A DNA stretch of 19,301 bases from Cocleimonas sp. (lineage in GTDB: Bacteria; Pseudomonadota; Gammaproteobacteria; Thiotrichales; Thiotrichaceae), in assembly GCA_023145485.1 (NCBI GenBank), contig JAGLDT010000189.1, positions 1 through 19,301 on the forward strand. Direction: 5' to 3'. This document shows, piece by piece, positions 1-8,940 of this stretch (its first letter is position 1; every line of letters starts with the position of its first letter). Both the position numbers and the translations under genes were made by a program. A model generated the notes under the pieces. The model was not told the origin of the DNA. It did no database searches and was given only the letters and a program-made list of their open reading frames with translations.

Positions 1-1
1 G

Positions 2-1276
2 TTATCGTTGACGTGCTTTTCGTCGGTTTTTATGTACTAATTTTTCTACTGACTTATTGAACTCAGGATAATACTTTGCCCAACCAATTGAACCCAGCAC
101 GAAGAAGAACAGCGGTTGTATTTTTCCAAAATAATCAACAGTGAAGCCAATAAGGATCAGTGACATAAAAGCTAATACCCACGACTTGACCATCCAACGG
201 ACTGCTGGATGATGTTTATGTAAATCGTTGAGTATATGGAAAACAGCATATAAAGAGCAAAATAGTAAAATGAATCCTGCAAATACACCGTGTTGCATCG
301 TCATGAGAAGCCAGAAGCTATCAATACTAGAATTCATCCATTCTGGACGCGTCCAATCATGTAAGCCAATTCCAAACACGGGATTGTTGGCGATATCATC
401 CATTGAATATTCCCATTGCAACATTCGGTAATAGCCAGTAACAGGATTAAAGGTGAGGTAGGAAATTAGAATGGCAAAAAAACCACGGTTCGACATTGCT
501 TCGATCAGTAAAAAACCTGAAATGCTAAAAAATGCAACTGCCATCCAGAGGCGTTTAGCCCCCATCCAATAGTGTGCTAATACTGCAGTCAGTCCTTGAA
601 AGACAACTGAGAGTAAGGGAGCTGAAGACAGGGTAGAGATCATCCCAATTAATAATGCAAAGGTTTTCAGGAGGTTACTTAGTTTGAAACGATACAAGAG
701 CAGTAAAATAATAAAGGGAAAGAAGATAGCGCCAATTGTTCCATACAGTATTGGATGGGCAAATAGGTTGGTGGTACGCATAATATCAAAACGGATATAG
801 TAATGGGTGTAGAGTTTCCAGTTAAGTGAGTCATGCCCTGTTATATTTTTTGCCCATTCATGCAAAATACGATGATGAGCTAATGCCTCATAAACAGAAA
901 CCACCACTAATAATGCGAGTATGGTGGTAAATAGCATATTAATTCGATAGTAGCTTTTAGGGGTGGTAATGACACCACGGGCTAGGTAGAAAGCCCCCAT
1001 CACTTCTATGGCTAAAATACCTGATGACTCTATTCCTTTTTGGATGCCGTGATTATAGATTAGACTGGCGGAGGCTAAAACAATAAAAATAAACAGTAAA
1101 ATATCAATTAAATCCGCTTTTTCTAGTAAATCTTTAATATTCAGTAGGGAATATAGCAGTGCAATCCCTAGTATCACACGATAGGCTTCAATTCGCAGAG
1201 AGCCAACTAGATAATGAAATTCAACAGGGATAAAAATTGAAATAACAAACAGAATTCCTAGTATTTTAAAAATCAT
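2..1276 (-). CDS. Wzy/O-antigen ligase-like polysaccharide polymerase
   Basis: The 424-residue product is strongly hydrophobic, with about ten or more predicted membrane segments and a central stretch containing short loops between long helices. This layout, a larger extracytoplasmic loop in the second half, and the neighbouring Wzx-like flippase suggest a Wzy-type polymerase or O-antigen ligase family protein that joins lipid-linked repeat units on the periplasmic face of the inner membrane. The family is poorly conserved in sequence, so polymerase versus ligase cannot be decided here. The frame is complete: a TAA stop lies at the extreme left edge. Its ATG overlaps the TGA of the upstream flippase gene in an ATGA, indicating translational coupling. 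The last residues form a basic cytoplasmic tail rich in Arg and Lys. I see no sign of damage. Confidence 0.72.
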   Translation of the reverse strand: MIFKILGILFVISIFIPVEFHYLVGSLRIEAYRVILGIALLYSLLNIKDLLEKADLIDILLFIFIVLASASLIYNHGIQKGIESSGILAIEVMGAFYLARGVITTPKSYYRINMLFTTILALLVVVSVYEALAHHRILHEWAKNITGHDSLNWKLYTHYYIRFDIMRTTNLFAHPILYGTIGAIFFPFIILLLLYRFKLSNLLKTFALLIGMISTLSSAPLLSVVFQGLTAVLAHYWMGAKRLWMAVAFFSISGFLLIEAMSNRGFFAILISYLTFNPVTGYYRMLQWEYSMDDIANNPVFGIGLHDWTRPEWMNSSIDSFWLLMTMQHGVFAGFILLFCSLYAVFHILNDLHKHHPAVRWMVKSWVLAFMSLILIGFTVDYFGKIQPLFFFVLGSIGWAKYYPEFNKSVEKLVHKNRRKARQR

Positions 1277-2622
1277 GCAACCTCTGTTTGCTCTGTTGGT
1301 GATAGGAGCTTTTGATATAAAAATAAGATAACAATGGTTATGCTTAGAAAGACATTTGTAATCAGTGTTGCTATAGCCGCTCCTTCAATGCCGTATCGGG
1401 GAACTAACAGTATATTGCAAATCAAATCGACAGCTAAAGCTAACACGAGTACAGCATTTAAATAACGTACTTTGTCGCGGATTATAAACATAAAAGAGAA
1501 GGTTAGGCTGGTGGCGCGCAAAAATTGAGCAAATAATAAGATAATAAGGGTTATTTGAGCATTAACATACTGATCACCAAAGACAAGCAAGAGCCAATAG
1601 GCTGATACTAGCATTAATAGGGTCACTACCAATAATGTTGCAATGACTAGAGCTGTGGACTGCCAGAAGAAGGAGGGGAGTTTTTCTCTGCTGTGATGAA
1701 AGGTTGAGAGTAGCCGAGGGTAAATGGTTGCATCCAGTGCGCCAAGAAAAAATAAGCTAATAAAGGAGATTTTAGCAGCGACATTATAAAGAGCGACTTG
1801 TTCTGTTTGCAGGAAGTATCCGACCATTAGTGTATCAACCCAAAGCATAAGAAAGGCCGAGTAAGAAATAGGCGCTAAGGGTATTGAGTCTTTAAAGATT
1901 GTCAGCGGACTAGGAGGGTGAGTTGCTTGATATTTTTTTAGGGATAAGTAAGGTAGAACAACGAAAATAGATAGTGTTCCTGCAATGAGAATAGAGAGGA
2001 TGTAAAGATTGAGTACAATATGACTATCAACTCTTTTTATTAATGTTTCAAGAGTCCATGAGTCTAAATAAACAAAAATCAGATAGATTAAATAGAGAGC
2101 AATTAAAGACAAATAACTGATTGCAGGCAGTGCATTTTGTACTAAGACTGAAGAGGAGCTACGCTTTAATCCTTTAAGATAAAAGCTATTGGTCGTAATG
2201 AGATTGAAAAATAGCAGGCTAATACCTGCTAACCTTAAATCATTAAGAGCAATTTCATTATGAAAAAAGGCATCACGTATCCACGGGCTAGCAACAAACC
2301 AAATCAGGATAAAAATAAAAGAAGTGATGGCTAATAACTTATAGCTATTGATTAAAATATCAGTGCGCTGGTCAGCATCATTGTCATGAATGCTTGCAAC
2401 TGATTTGACAATTAACTGGTCCACACCAATACGACTGATGAGCGAGACACCTGTTACAAACAACATTAGCATGAAAATCACGCCTGCTTCGGACATATTG
2501 AGCATACGTGTGATCACAATGGAGGCGGTGAAGTTAAGAGCGACGCCTGTGAAACGGGCTATAATGGAAAAAAAGCTACTAATGAGAAGGGGGTTATTAA
2601 GTGCTTTTTGAAATAGATTCAT
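1273..2622 (-). CDS. Wzx-like polysaccharide flippase (MATE/MVF superfamily)
   Basis: The 449-residue protein has about twelve to fourteen membrane helices and the typical N-terminal opening of oligosaccharide flippases: a short basic leader, then a first helix followed by a segment like TASIVITRMLNMSEAG, matching the R-x-L-x-x-x-x-x-G pattern of this superfamily. It is expected to move undecaprenyl-linked repeat units across the inner membrane. Length is normal for the family. The ATG follows the TAG stop of the upstream Alg13-like gene after a single base, and its TGA overlaps the start of the Wzy-like gene, so the three genes are almost certainly one transcript. Substrate specificity cannot be inferred. 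Confidence 0.85.
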   Translation of the reverse strand: MNLFQKALNNPLLISSFFSIIARFTGVALNFTASIVITRMLNMSEAGVIFMLMLFVTGVSLISRIGVDQLIVKSVASIHDNDADQRTDILINSYKLLAITSFIFILIWFVASPWIRDAFFHNEIALNDLRLAGISLLFFNLITTNSFYLKGLKRSSSSVLVQNALPAISYLSLIALYLIYLIFVYLDSWTLETLIKRVDSHIVLNLYILSILIAGTLSIFVVLPYLSLKKYQATHPPSPLTIFKDSIPLAPISYSAFLMLWVDTLMVGYFLQTEQVALYNVAAKISFISLFFLGALDATIYPRLLSTFHHSREKLPSFFWQSTALVIATLLVVTLLMLVSAYWLLLVFGDQYVNAQITLIILLFAQFLRATSLTFSFMFIIRDKVRYLNAVLVLALAVDLICNILLVPRYGIEGAAIATLITNVFLSITIVILFLYQKLLSPTEQTEVA

Positions 2623-2623
2623 A

Positions 2624-3109
2624 CTAATCTATCTTTCCCGTCCTAATATAATCATCTAAAAAACCCACCAGCTGATCTAACTTTTTATTTTCTTTTGGTG
2701 AAGAAACTTGCAATGCGTTGGTGTCACCTAATAACGTATAGAGTTCGGCTTGTGTTGGCGCTGCATAGACACCTGACAATTCAGCCATCCACTTAACCCC
2801 ATCCGCTTGATGATCATTGCGGTGTTCGCCCAAGGAAAATTGCCGATTCATAACAATAATCGGGGTATTGTGATTGCGAGCGCTAATAATATTGCCCATA
2901 CCTGCATGGGAGACAAAAACAGCTGCTTCCTTGATGTTCTTATTGTATTTTTCTGCATCTAAAAAGCGTTGCCACTGCATATTCTGCGGAACGTATTCAC
3001 CATTGGCTATTTGAGCGATTACTTCCTGATCATAGTCTGCTGCCCATTGATCCATATTCTCAATTAAACGATCAAATGGAAATTGCGTACCCACTGCAAC
3101 AAAAATCAT
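2624..3109 (-). CDS. Alg13/PssE-like glycosyltransferase, catalytic half (GT28 C-terminal type)
   Basis: The 161-residue protein begins MIFVAVGTQFPFDRL, the characteristic opening of the Alg13/PssE/EpsF family, and carries the nucleotide-sugar binding signature VSHAGMGNI near residue 87, followed by the PIIVMNR and EHRNDHQ segments. It corresponds to only the C-terminal (donor-binding) half of a GT-B enzyme of the GT28/MurG type. Its length is normal for such split enzymes, so it is not a truncation. It should work with the membrane-bound Alg14-like partner encoded immediately upstream; the ATGA overlap between the two genes fits obligatory co-assembly. The likely step is addition of a sugar from an NDP-sugar to the lipid-linked polysaccharide repeat on the cytoplasmic side. 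The sugar itself is not predictable. Confidence 0.87.
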   Translation of the reverse strand: MIFVAVGTQFPFDRLIENMDQWAADYDQEVIAQIANGEYVPQNMQWQRFLDAEKYNKNIKEAAVFVSHAGMGNIISARNHNTPIIVMNRQFSLGEHRNDHQADGVKWMAELSGVYAAPTQAELYTLLGDTNALQVSSPKENKKLDQLVGFLDDYIRTGKID

Positions 3110-3570
3110 AAAACTGATCCTCGATAGACAATGGTTTTATTGTCACTTAACGCTTCCCATTGTGTTACTACAAGATTAGCGTGCTTTTTTACCATTCTTC
3201 CAGATCGTGATAACACGTTTACATTAGCGATACTGTCCACCCAAATGGTTTTAATCGGTAGAAATTTACAAAGTAACACTGCCATCACACCAGGCGCTGT
3301 ACCTGTGGATATAATGGTGTTAGGACGTTCACGTATTAGAATATACAAAAGCTGAAAGATGACGGGAATAAGATTTAATTTGCTATCGGCACTGACATCG
3401 GTAATAGCATAAATTTTTCTACGCCCTTTTTTTGCGGAGGATTTATATTGTGCGCCAGGGGTTGCGTAAACCACATCAAATTGCTTTTCAAGTTTATTGC
3501 AAATCTTATTAAGCTGTATCCAATGCCCACCAGGGGAGGAGATAGCCAGTATTTTTGTTTTTTTTGTCAT
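3106..3570 (-). CDS. Alg14/PssD-like glycosyltransferase, membrane-anchor half
   Basis: With the chosen start the product has 154 residues and opens MTKKTKILAISSPGGHWIQL; the GGH-W-QL block near the N-terminus is the hallmark of Alg14/PssD/EpsE proteins. These proteins recruit the Alg13-like subunit to the membrane and supply the acceptor-binding half of a split GT-B glycosyltransferase. A hydrophobic stretch around LIPVIFQLLYILI and the TGTAPGVMAVLL segment are also typical. An upstream in-frame GTG at 3633 would add 21 residues that precede the conserved start and would overlap the methyltransferase gene by 38 bases, so the ATG at 3570 is preferred; it leaves a 25-base gap. The Shine-Dalgarno before this ATG is weak, suggesting coupling with the upstream gene. 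Its TGA overlaps the next ATG. Confidence 0.85.
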   Translation of the reverse strand: MTKKTKILAISSPGGHWIQLNKICNKLEKQFDVVYATPGAQYKSSAKKGRRKIYAITDVSADSKLNLIPVIFQLLYILIRERPNTIISTGTAPGVMAVLLCKFLPIKTIWVDSIANVNVLSRSGRMVKKHANLVVTQWEALSDNKTIVYRGSVL

Positions 3571-3595
3571 CCGTGTATTCTGTCTTTGTCTGGGA

Positions 3596-4555
3596 TTAAA
3601 GTTTTTTCCTAAGATAAAAGGCTGCTTGATCACCTTGGCTTTGCTTATTTAACTCAATACTGCGCTTCTCAAAGGCTTCAATTTCTTGTTTTGAAAAAGC
3701 CGACTTTTCAGGACTAACGGCATAGGATGTTTCATCATTTAAGCTAACACCTTTAATATACTGTTCACTCCCCCAGAACTGAAAGGCAAAGGAGTCATAA
3801 ACTACGGCTTCCATCTGTAAGCCAACCTTTTCTGCGAGTAATGTCATACTCTGAATGGAATGCAAAAATAAATGACGGGGAGCATCTAACTGCACCCAAT
3901 TAATTCCATAATGCTTCCATGCCCATGAGGATGCAGTCGGTACGCGAATCAAACAAATGCCCCCAGTTTTTAGCAAACTAGCGGCCTTTTCTAGTGTTTT
4001 CTGTTGATCAAAAACATGCTCAAAAGAGTGGTGGAACATAATTAAATCCCAATCACTCTGTTGCATTTCATGAATGGATTTTTTTTCGATATTTAAACCA
4101 TTATCATACTGAATATCGTTAGCGTTAAAGGGATCAATACCAAGTAAGTTGCTAAATCCAGCCTGTTGCAATGAGTGGAGTAAATGCCCAGCACCACAGC
4201 CCACATCTAAAATACGTGACTCGGTTGTTATGCCTGTTTTTTGTAGGGTATGAATTTTACTATGGGGTAAAAACTGATGAATGATTTTACCAGCAAAACA
4301 GGTTCCTGTTGCTGCATAGAGGTCGCGTTTTTCGACTAAAAATTTCTTGACCCCTGTAGGGGACTGAATTTTATCATAAGAATAATAGACATCATCAGGG
4401 TAATAACTTGGCAAATTTTCAGGTACATCAGTAATTTGCAAACAACCACAGGTACTGCATTCAGTATAGTTATGTTGATCACCAAGACCCAGCATCATTT
4501 CCGTTGCTTGGTGTGAGTTATTATTTTCACTATTGTTGCAAATTCTACATTGCAT
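3596..4555 (-). CDS. class I SAM-dependent methyltransferase with N-terminal zinc ribbon
   Basis: The 319-residue protein starts with two Cys pairs (C-x2-C at residues 3-6 and a second C-x2-C-G about 30 residues later), the small zinc-binding head common in sugar and polysaccharide C- or O-methyltransferases. A Rossmann methyltransferase core follows with motif I as ILDVGCGAGHLL near residue 117, an acidic motif II region (GIDPF), and the post-motif HHSFEHVFD and LKTGGICLIRVPT blocks. The likely role is methylation of a nucleotide sugar or of the growing glycan, inferred mainly from its place between rfbA and the glycosyltransferase pair. It starts with an ATG preceded by a GAGAAC-like ribosome site. 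The 157-base gap upstream, to rfbA, shows no convincing terminator, so read-through from rfbA is possible. Confidence 0.82.
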   Translation of the reverse strand: MQCRICNNSENNNSHQATEMMLGLGDQHNYTECSTCGCLQITDVPENLPSYYPDDVYYSYDKIQSPTGVKKFLVEKRDLYAATGTCFAGKIIHQFLPHSKIHTLQKTGITTESRILDVGCGAGHLLHSLQQAGFSNLLGIDPFNANDIQYDNGLNIEKKSIHEMQQSDWDLIMFHHSFEHVFDQQKTLEKAASLLKTGGICLIRVPTASSWAWKHYGINWVQLDAPRHLFLHSIQSMTLLAEKVGLQMEAVVYDSFAFQFWGSEQYIKGVSLNDETSYAVSPEKSAFSKQEIEAFEKRSIELNKQSQGDQAAFYLRKKL

Positions 4556-4712
4556 TATGGGTTCTCGTTATGGTTGTTATGTTATTTAAAGGTGAATAAT
4601 GTGGTTTTTTCAGATAAATAATTTTATAAATCATTTAGGGTTGGTGGAGTTTATGTAACCGATAAAAAACGAGTATTTAAGGTTGGTTTCGCAAGTTACA
4701 CCGATCCTGCGA

Positions 4713-5582
4713 TTATTTTTGAGCTAAATTTATCAAATATCGTCCATAGCCACTTTTCTTTAAGGGTTCTGCTAATGCGAGTAATTGCTCAGTGCTAATA
4801 TAGTTCATCTGCCATGCGACTTCTTCAGGACTGGCAATTTTCAAACCCTGACGGTCTTCGATAATACGAATATAGTTCGCAGCATCCAGTAATGCAGCGT
4901 GTGTACCAGTATCCAGCCAAGCCGTACCACGTTTTAACATTTCCACCTCAAGATTACCCTGTTGCAGATAAATCTTATTAACATCAGTAATTTCTAATTC
5001 GCCACGGGGGGATGGCTTTATTTCTTTGGCAATATTGAGGACATCATTATCATAAAAGTATAAACCTGTTACTGCATAGTTAGATTTAGGTTGCAGGGGT
5101 TTTTCTTCAAGGCTAAGTGCTTTTCCTTTTGCGTCGAATTCAACTACACCATAACGCTCAGGGTCATTAACATAATAACCAAACACGGTTGCACCTGATT
5201 GCTGTTTAGCAACGCATTGTAAACGTTCAGATAAGCCTTCGCCATAGTAAATATTATCACCAAGGATTAAAGTAACAGGATCATGTCCAACAAACTCACG
5301 TCCAAGAATAAACGCTTGTGCCAAGCCCTCTGGCTCTGGTTGAATAGTATATTGAATATTCAACCCCCACTGAGAGCCATCACCTAAGAGATTTTTAAAT
5401 TGTGGGCTATCATGAGGAGTCGTGATAATAAGAATATCCTTAATACCCGATAGCATGAGGACTGTTAAAGGATAATAAATCATTGGTTTATCATAAATAG
5501 GCATTAACTGCTTACTAACAACTTGTGTTAATGGGTGTAGTCGCGTGCCACTTCCTCCTGCGAGGATAATTCCTTTTCTCAT
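4713..5582 (-). CDS. rfbA: glucose-1-phosphate thymidylyltransferase (RfbA/RmlA)
   Basis: This enzyme makes dTDP-glucose from dTTP and glucose-1-phosphate, the first step towards dTDP-L-rhamnose and related deoxysugars. The 289-residue length is exactly that of the family. The nucleotide-binding loop GGSGTRL spans residues 9-15, the catalytic Lys lies in [15 protein letters not shown] (K24), and the metal-binding Asp is in [10 protein letters not shown] (D109). EEKP and TGLYFYDN blocks and the C-terminal WLDTGTH segment complete the signature. The ATG is preceded by AGAGG about ten bases upstream. The genes for the next steps (rmlB, rmlC, rmlD) are not in the window, so they must be elsewhere or the product feeds another dTDP-sugar. 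It lies at the head of the polysaccharide block and supplies a precursor for it. Confidence 0.96.
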   Translation of the reverse strand: MRKGIILAGGSGTRLHPLTQVVSKQLMPIYDKPMIYYPLTVLMLSGIKDILIITTPHDSPQFKNLLGDGSQWGLNIQYTIQPEPEGLAQAFILGREFVGHDPVTLILGDNIYYGEGLSERLQCVAKQQSGATVFGYYVNDPERYGVVEFDAKGKALSLEEKPLQPKSNYAVTGLYFYDNDVLNIAKEIKPSPRGELEITDVNKIYLQQGNLEVEMLKRGTAWLDTGTHAALLDAANYIRIIEDRQGLKIASPEEVAWQMNYISTEQLLALAEPLKKSGYGRYLINLAQK

Positions 5583-5618
5583 GATTAATTTACCTCTAAA
5601 GTATCAATGTGATGCGTA

Positions 5619-5646
5619 GGATACAGGATAACGGTGTTAAGTATCC
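5619..5646. repeat. imperfect hairpin upstream of rfbA
   Basis: GGATAC at 5619-5624 pairs with GTATCC at 5641-5646, and inside it TAAC (5629-5632) pairs with GTTA (5636-5639) around a GGT loop, with an unequal internal bulge. It sits 37-64 bases upstream of the rfbA ATG, in the gap after the oxidoreductase gene. There is no T-run, so it is not an obvious intrinsic terminator. It may be an operator or a chance pairing. Confidence 0.25.
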
Positions 5647-5690
5647 AATAAGGGATGGATGAAATGATAAAATTATGATGATTGGAGGTC

Positions 5691-7724
5691 TTATATTTGT
5701 GGATCAATTAATCTGATTTCCACAAAAGTATCATAATAAGCGGCACCATCGCCTATATCTGTTTTACTTTGATTGTCAATTAATGCATTGGCACTTTGTC
5801 CTGTAGGACTGGATTCACACCATGCGCCTTTATCAGTACTAAGCACGCCTTTTGCAACATCCGTAGTCACTTTAGCTACTAAAATGACTTCACCTTTATG
5901 ATTCACTAGCATTACCGTTTGTCCTGTTTCAATATTAAGATATTTTGCATCATCAGGATTTATTTCCACTTCCTGTAATGCCATAGAGCCAGCTTCGCTA
6001 CCAAATAGAGCATTGGTTCGTTGAGGTGAGGCTGCTGTTATTAATTGATAAGGATAAAGGCAGTCTATATTTTCATAGCGTGGCAATCCATAGCCATATT
6101 GTTGCTGTAATGAATCGCTATAAAAAGTGATTTTATTATCTTCTGGCATATCAGAAAGCCAAATATGATCGGTATCTAAGGTGGGGATAATATGATCTTC
6201 AGCTAGGTCTTTGATGTTTTTTTGCTTCTGCTGACTCAAATCAAAGGCTTGCTCTAGTAGCTCCTCATCACTGTCTTTAAAAGCCTTGTCTTTAAATTTG
6301 AAGCGTTGTGCTAAACGTCTAAATATTTCTGTATTGGGTAATGCTTCTCCAACAGGATTAATAACCGCATTAGCACGTTGTATATTACTGTGCCCATAAG
6401 CTGCATAGACATCACTGTGTTCAAAATGGCTACAAGCTGGGAGAATAATATCTGCATATTTCATACTATCGGTCATCAGCAAATCACAACCGACAATAAA
6501 AACATCTTCCAAGCTAAGTGCTTGGCGCATTTTATTTTGATCAGGATGGGTAATAACAGGATTATGATTATAAATAAACACGGATTTAATCGGTATCGGT
6601 ACATCTCTATCCAGAATATGATCAGCGACATCAATAATATTAAAGGTTCTTGTTGGTTTACTTAAAAGGTCAGGACGTTGTAATCGATCAGGTGTTTTAG
6701 AAAAAGAAGCACCATAGTTACCCATGATGCCTTGTCCTAATTTCCCCCTATGACCACTGAGTACCTGTAGAGCCATTGCTGCACGAACCGCAGAACCACC
6801 ATTTCTAGTCCGCTCTAAGCCAATACCAACTTGCATTGAGACGCTTTTAGCATTAGCGAATAGTGTTAAAAATTGCTTAACTTGTTGCTGATCAATACCA
6901 CAAATAGTTTTAATTTGATCTGTTTTATAGCTAGAGGCATGTTGTAAATACTGTTCTAATCCCGTACTAAACGGTGCAATTTTTTCTTTATCAATCATTC
7001 CTAAGCGATCAAACTCAGTCGCCATTGCCAACGCAAAATAAGCATCACTACCTGGTGTGACTTGCAAAAAAAGATCCGCTATTTTAGCTATTTTAATTCG
7101 CTTCGGATCAATAACAATAAGCTTCGCACCCTGATGGCGCGCCTTATTGATAATTTTCATTAGATGTAAATAAGAGGTCGTAATATTACATCCCCAAATA
7201 ATAATTAAGTCAGAATGAACCGCTTGTTGTTGAGGCATACCAACAGTATCACCAAAGAGAGACTGACGTGCTAATGACGCTGTTCCTGCGCACAGAGGAC
7301 TACGATTTAGTTGCGTTGCACCGAGTTTATAAAAAAAACGCCGATCCATTGAACCACCCGCTAGTTGCCCGTGTGGTCCTGAGTAATTTAAGGGTAAAAT
7401 AGACTCGGAACCGTATTCATTAATGCAGTGTTGCATTTTCTGATGACAAATATCTAAAGCCATTCGCCAGCTTATTGCCTCATACTGACCACTGCCTCGT
7501 TTACCTGTTCGTTTCAACGGTGTTTTTAGTCGCGCTGAACCATGAATAATATTGGGATAATATTTAGCAACCTTGCCACAAATGACACCCCCTGTTAGTG
7601 GATTAGCTCTAGAGCCTTTTACTTTCATTAATTTTCCGCTTTCAATAACCGCGGTAAGACTACAAGTATCAGGACAATCGAGAGGGCATACGGTTGGTTT
7701 ATGAGTTGTTTCATTGGTTATCAT
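5691..7724 (-). CDS. stand-alone molybdopterin (bis-MGD) oxidoreductase with [4Fe-4S] cluster
   Basis: The 677-residue protein belongs to the DMSO-reductase/BisC superfamily. Four Cys in a C-x3-C-x3-C-x27-C pattern (C13, C17, C21, C49; CPLDCPDTC ... GVICGK) should bind the N-terminal [4Fe-4S] cluster. The core binds the bis-molybdopterin guanine dinucleotide cofactor; the loop SPLCAGTA puts C145 where the protein ligand to molybdenum usually lies. The last 120 residues, from SPQRTNALFG onward, look like the C-terminal molydopterin dinucleotide-binding barrel. There is no twin-arginine signal, so it should be cytoplasmic. No iron-sulfur B subunit, membrane C subunit or chaperone gene is adjacent, so the electron partner and substrate are unknown. 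It lies 54 bases after rbgA and 108 bases before rfbA on the same strand, and its link to polysaccharide synthesis is probably positional only. Confidence 0.88.
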   Translation of the reverse strand: MITNETTHKPTVCPLDCPDTCSLTAVIESGKLMKVKGSRANPLTGGVICGKVAKYYPNIIHGSARLKTPLKRTGKRGSGQYEAISWRMALDICHQKMQHCINEYGSESILPLNYSGPHGQLAGGSMDRRFFYKLGATQLNRSPLCAGTASLARQSLFGDTVGMPQQQAVHSDLIIIWGCNITTSYLHLMKIINKARHQGAKLIVIDPKRIKIAKIADLFLQVTPGSDAYFALAMATEFDRLGMIDKEKIAPFSTGLEQYLQHASSYKTDQIKTICGIDQQQVKQFLTLFANAKSVSMQVGIGLERTRNGGSAVRAAMALQVLSGHRGKLGQGIMGNYGASFSKTPDRLQRPDLLSKPTRTFNIIDVADHILDRDVPIPIKSVFIYNHNPVITHPDQNKMRQALSLEDVFIVGCDLLMTDSMKYADIILPACSHFEHSDVYAAYGHSNIQRANAVINPVGEALPNTEIFRRLAQRFKFKDKAFKDSDEELLEQAFDLSQQKQKNIKDLAEDHIIPTLDTDHIWLSDMPEDNKITFYSDSLQQQYGYGLPRYENIDCLYPYQLITAASPQRTNALFGSEAGSMALQEVEINPDDAKYLNIETGQTVMLVNHKGEVILVAKVTTDVAKGVLSTDKGAWCESSPTGQSANALIDNQSKTDIGDGAAYYDTFVEIRLIDPQI

Positions 7725-7778
7725 GAGATAATGTCACCGTTAGGTTAAAATAATAATTTTTGCCTGTAGATTATAGGT

Positions 7779-8693
7779 TTATTTTTTTCCGATCTTTTTA
7801 GCTGATTTTTTAGCCTCTTTTTTTGCAATAATAATTGCGGTCTGTTTTAGCTCTTGTTCCATTATTTTTGGGGTTTCTAGTGTGATTTTTCCAAGTATTC
7901 CAGCGCGCAGTTCGGTTAGCAAAATTTTAGAGGCTTTTACTAAATCGACTACACCCCCAGAGCGTAAACAGCCCCGCTTCCTTCCTAATGCTTCAAGAAG
8001 TTCTAACTCTGTACGGGGAGTGTTTTCTAATTGATAGCGTTCCATGATCATTTGAGGATATGTTTGGATTAAATAGTCAGCGGTAAAAAAACCTATGTCA
8101 TCGATATCTATAGCGGTGTCTTTAATAGCCCCTGTTGCTGCTAGTCGATACCCGCTGTTTCTATTTTCTATATTTCCCCACAGCATACCGGGAGTGTCAA
8201 ATAAAAGAATATTATGTGACTTTAAGGCAATGCGTTGTTGACCTTTAGTGACCGCGGGTTCATTACCTGTTTTAGCAATGGCCCTGCCAGCCAATATATT
8301 AATAATAGTTGATTTTCCAACATTAGGAATACCCATAATGACGGCATTAAGCGGTCTATCAGATTCTTTTTTATCGACGACCATTTTATGACATAAGGCG
8401 GTCAGTTGTTTAATTCTATCAGGGTGCGACATATTGACCGCTAAAGTTTTGATGCCTTTTTGTTGGTCTAAATAATCTTGCCATTGCTGGGTTGTTTTTT
8501 CATCCGCTAAATCATCTTTATTAAGAATTTTAATACAGGGTTTATCGCCTCGAATTGAGGCTAACATAGGGTTTTGACTACTAAAAGGTATGCGAGCATC
8601 TAACACCTCAATGATTAAATCGATTGAAGGTAGAATTTGTTTTAGCTCTTTGCTGGCCTTGTGCATATGACCAGGGTACCACTGTATTTGCAT
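7779..8693 (-). CDS. rbgA: ribosome biogenesis GTPase RbgA/YlqF family
   Basis: This is a circularly permuted GTPase: the G4 motif NKDD (residues 58-61) precedes the P-loop GIPNVGKS (121-128), a G2-region Thr in AVTKGQQ and the G3 motif DTPG (166-169). The N-terminus IQWYPGHMHKA is diagnostic of the RbgA/YlqF branch, which acts in late assembly of the large ribosomal subunit. The 304-residue length is normal and a C-terminal RNA-binding region is present. The last fifteen or so residues are a Lys/Ala-rich tail that could contact rRNA. The ATG faces a 247-base gap that separates it from the divergently read acidic protein gene. The next gene on the strand is 54 bases downstream, so co-transcription with the oxidoreductase is likely. 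Confidence 0.93.
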   Translation of the reverse strand: MQIQWYPGHMHKASKELKQILPSIDLIIEVLDARIPFSSQNPMLASIRGDKPCIKILNKDDLADEKTTQQWQDYLDQQKGIKTLAVNMSHPDRIKQLTALCHKMVVDKKESDRPLNAVIMGIPNVGKSTIINILAGRAIAKTGNEPAVTKGQQRIALKSHNILLFDTPGMLWGNIENRNSGYRLAATGAIKDTAIDIDDIGFFTADYLIQTYPQMIMERYQLENTPRTELELLEALGRKRGCLRSGGVVDLVKASKILLTELRAGILGKITLETPKIMEQELKQTAIIIAKKEAKKSAKKIGKK

Positions 8694-8940
8694 TGCAATT
8701 AAACTCAGTTGGGAATGAAAATTGGCTGCGACCTTTATTAGGATGCTTACTTTTCTTGAGTAGCCTTATGACGACTGTCCCGTGTTTAAGTTTGTAGCCA
8801 AAATATTTAAGAAATTAACGTTCTATTCATCTGCAATTTAAATTTATCTGCTAAAATAATTTACATTCATTTCAAGCTTCATTAGAAAGTTGTTTGGAGA
8901 ATCCTCACAGCTTACCTTAACAAAAACAACTAATAATAAA
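8694..8940. other. divergent intergenic region between rbgA and the receiver-like gene
   Basis: These 247 bases separate two divergent start codons and should hold both promoters. TAAAAT at 8852-8857 could be a -10 element for the plus-strand gene, but I find no matching -35. A more GC-rich patch at about 8755-8800 contains a directly repeated hexamer (GTAGCC at 8760-8765 and 8795-8800) and looks unlike its AT-rich surroundings. A GGAGA at 8896-8900 resembles a ribosome site but has no start codon at a suitable distance. No gene is supported here. Confidence 0.4.

Noticed and set aside
3106..3633. GTG start at 3633 for the Alg14-like gene.
   Set aside because: It overlaps the methyltransferase by 38 bases and adds residues before the conserved family start; the ATG at 3570 fits better.
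4556..4712. Gap between rfbA and the methyltransferase examined for a terminator or small gene.
   Set aside because: Only weak pairings (for example a distant GTAAC/GTTAC) and no hairpin directly followed by a T-run; no start codon with a ribosome site and a meaningful frame.
6378..6665. A 95-codon plus-strand frame inside the oxidoreductase gene.
   Set aside because: The minus-strand frame has clear cofactor motifs over its full length; this is a chance open frame.
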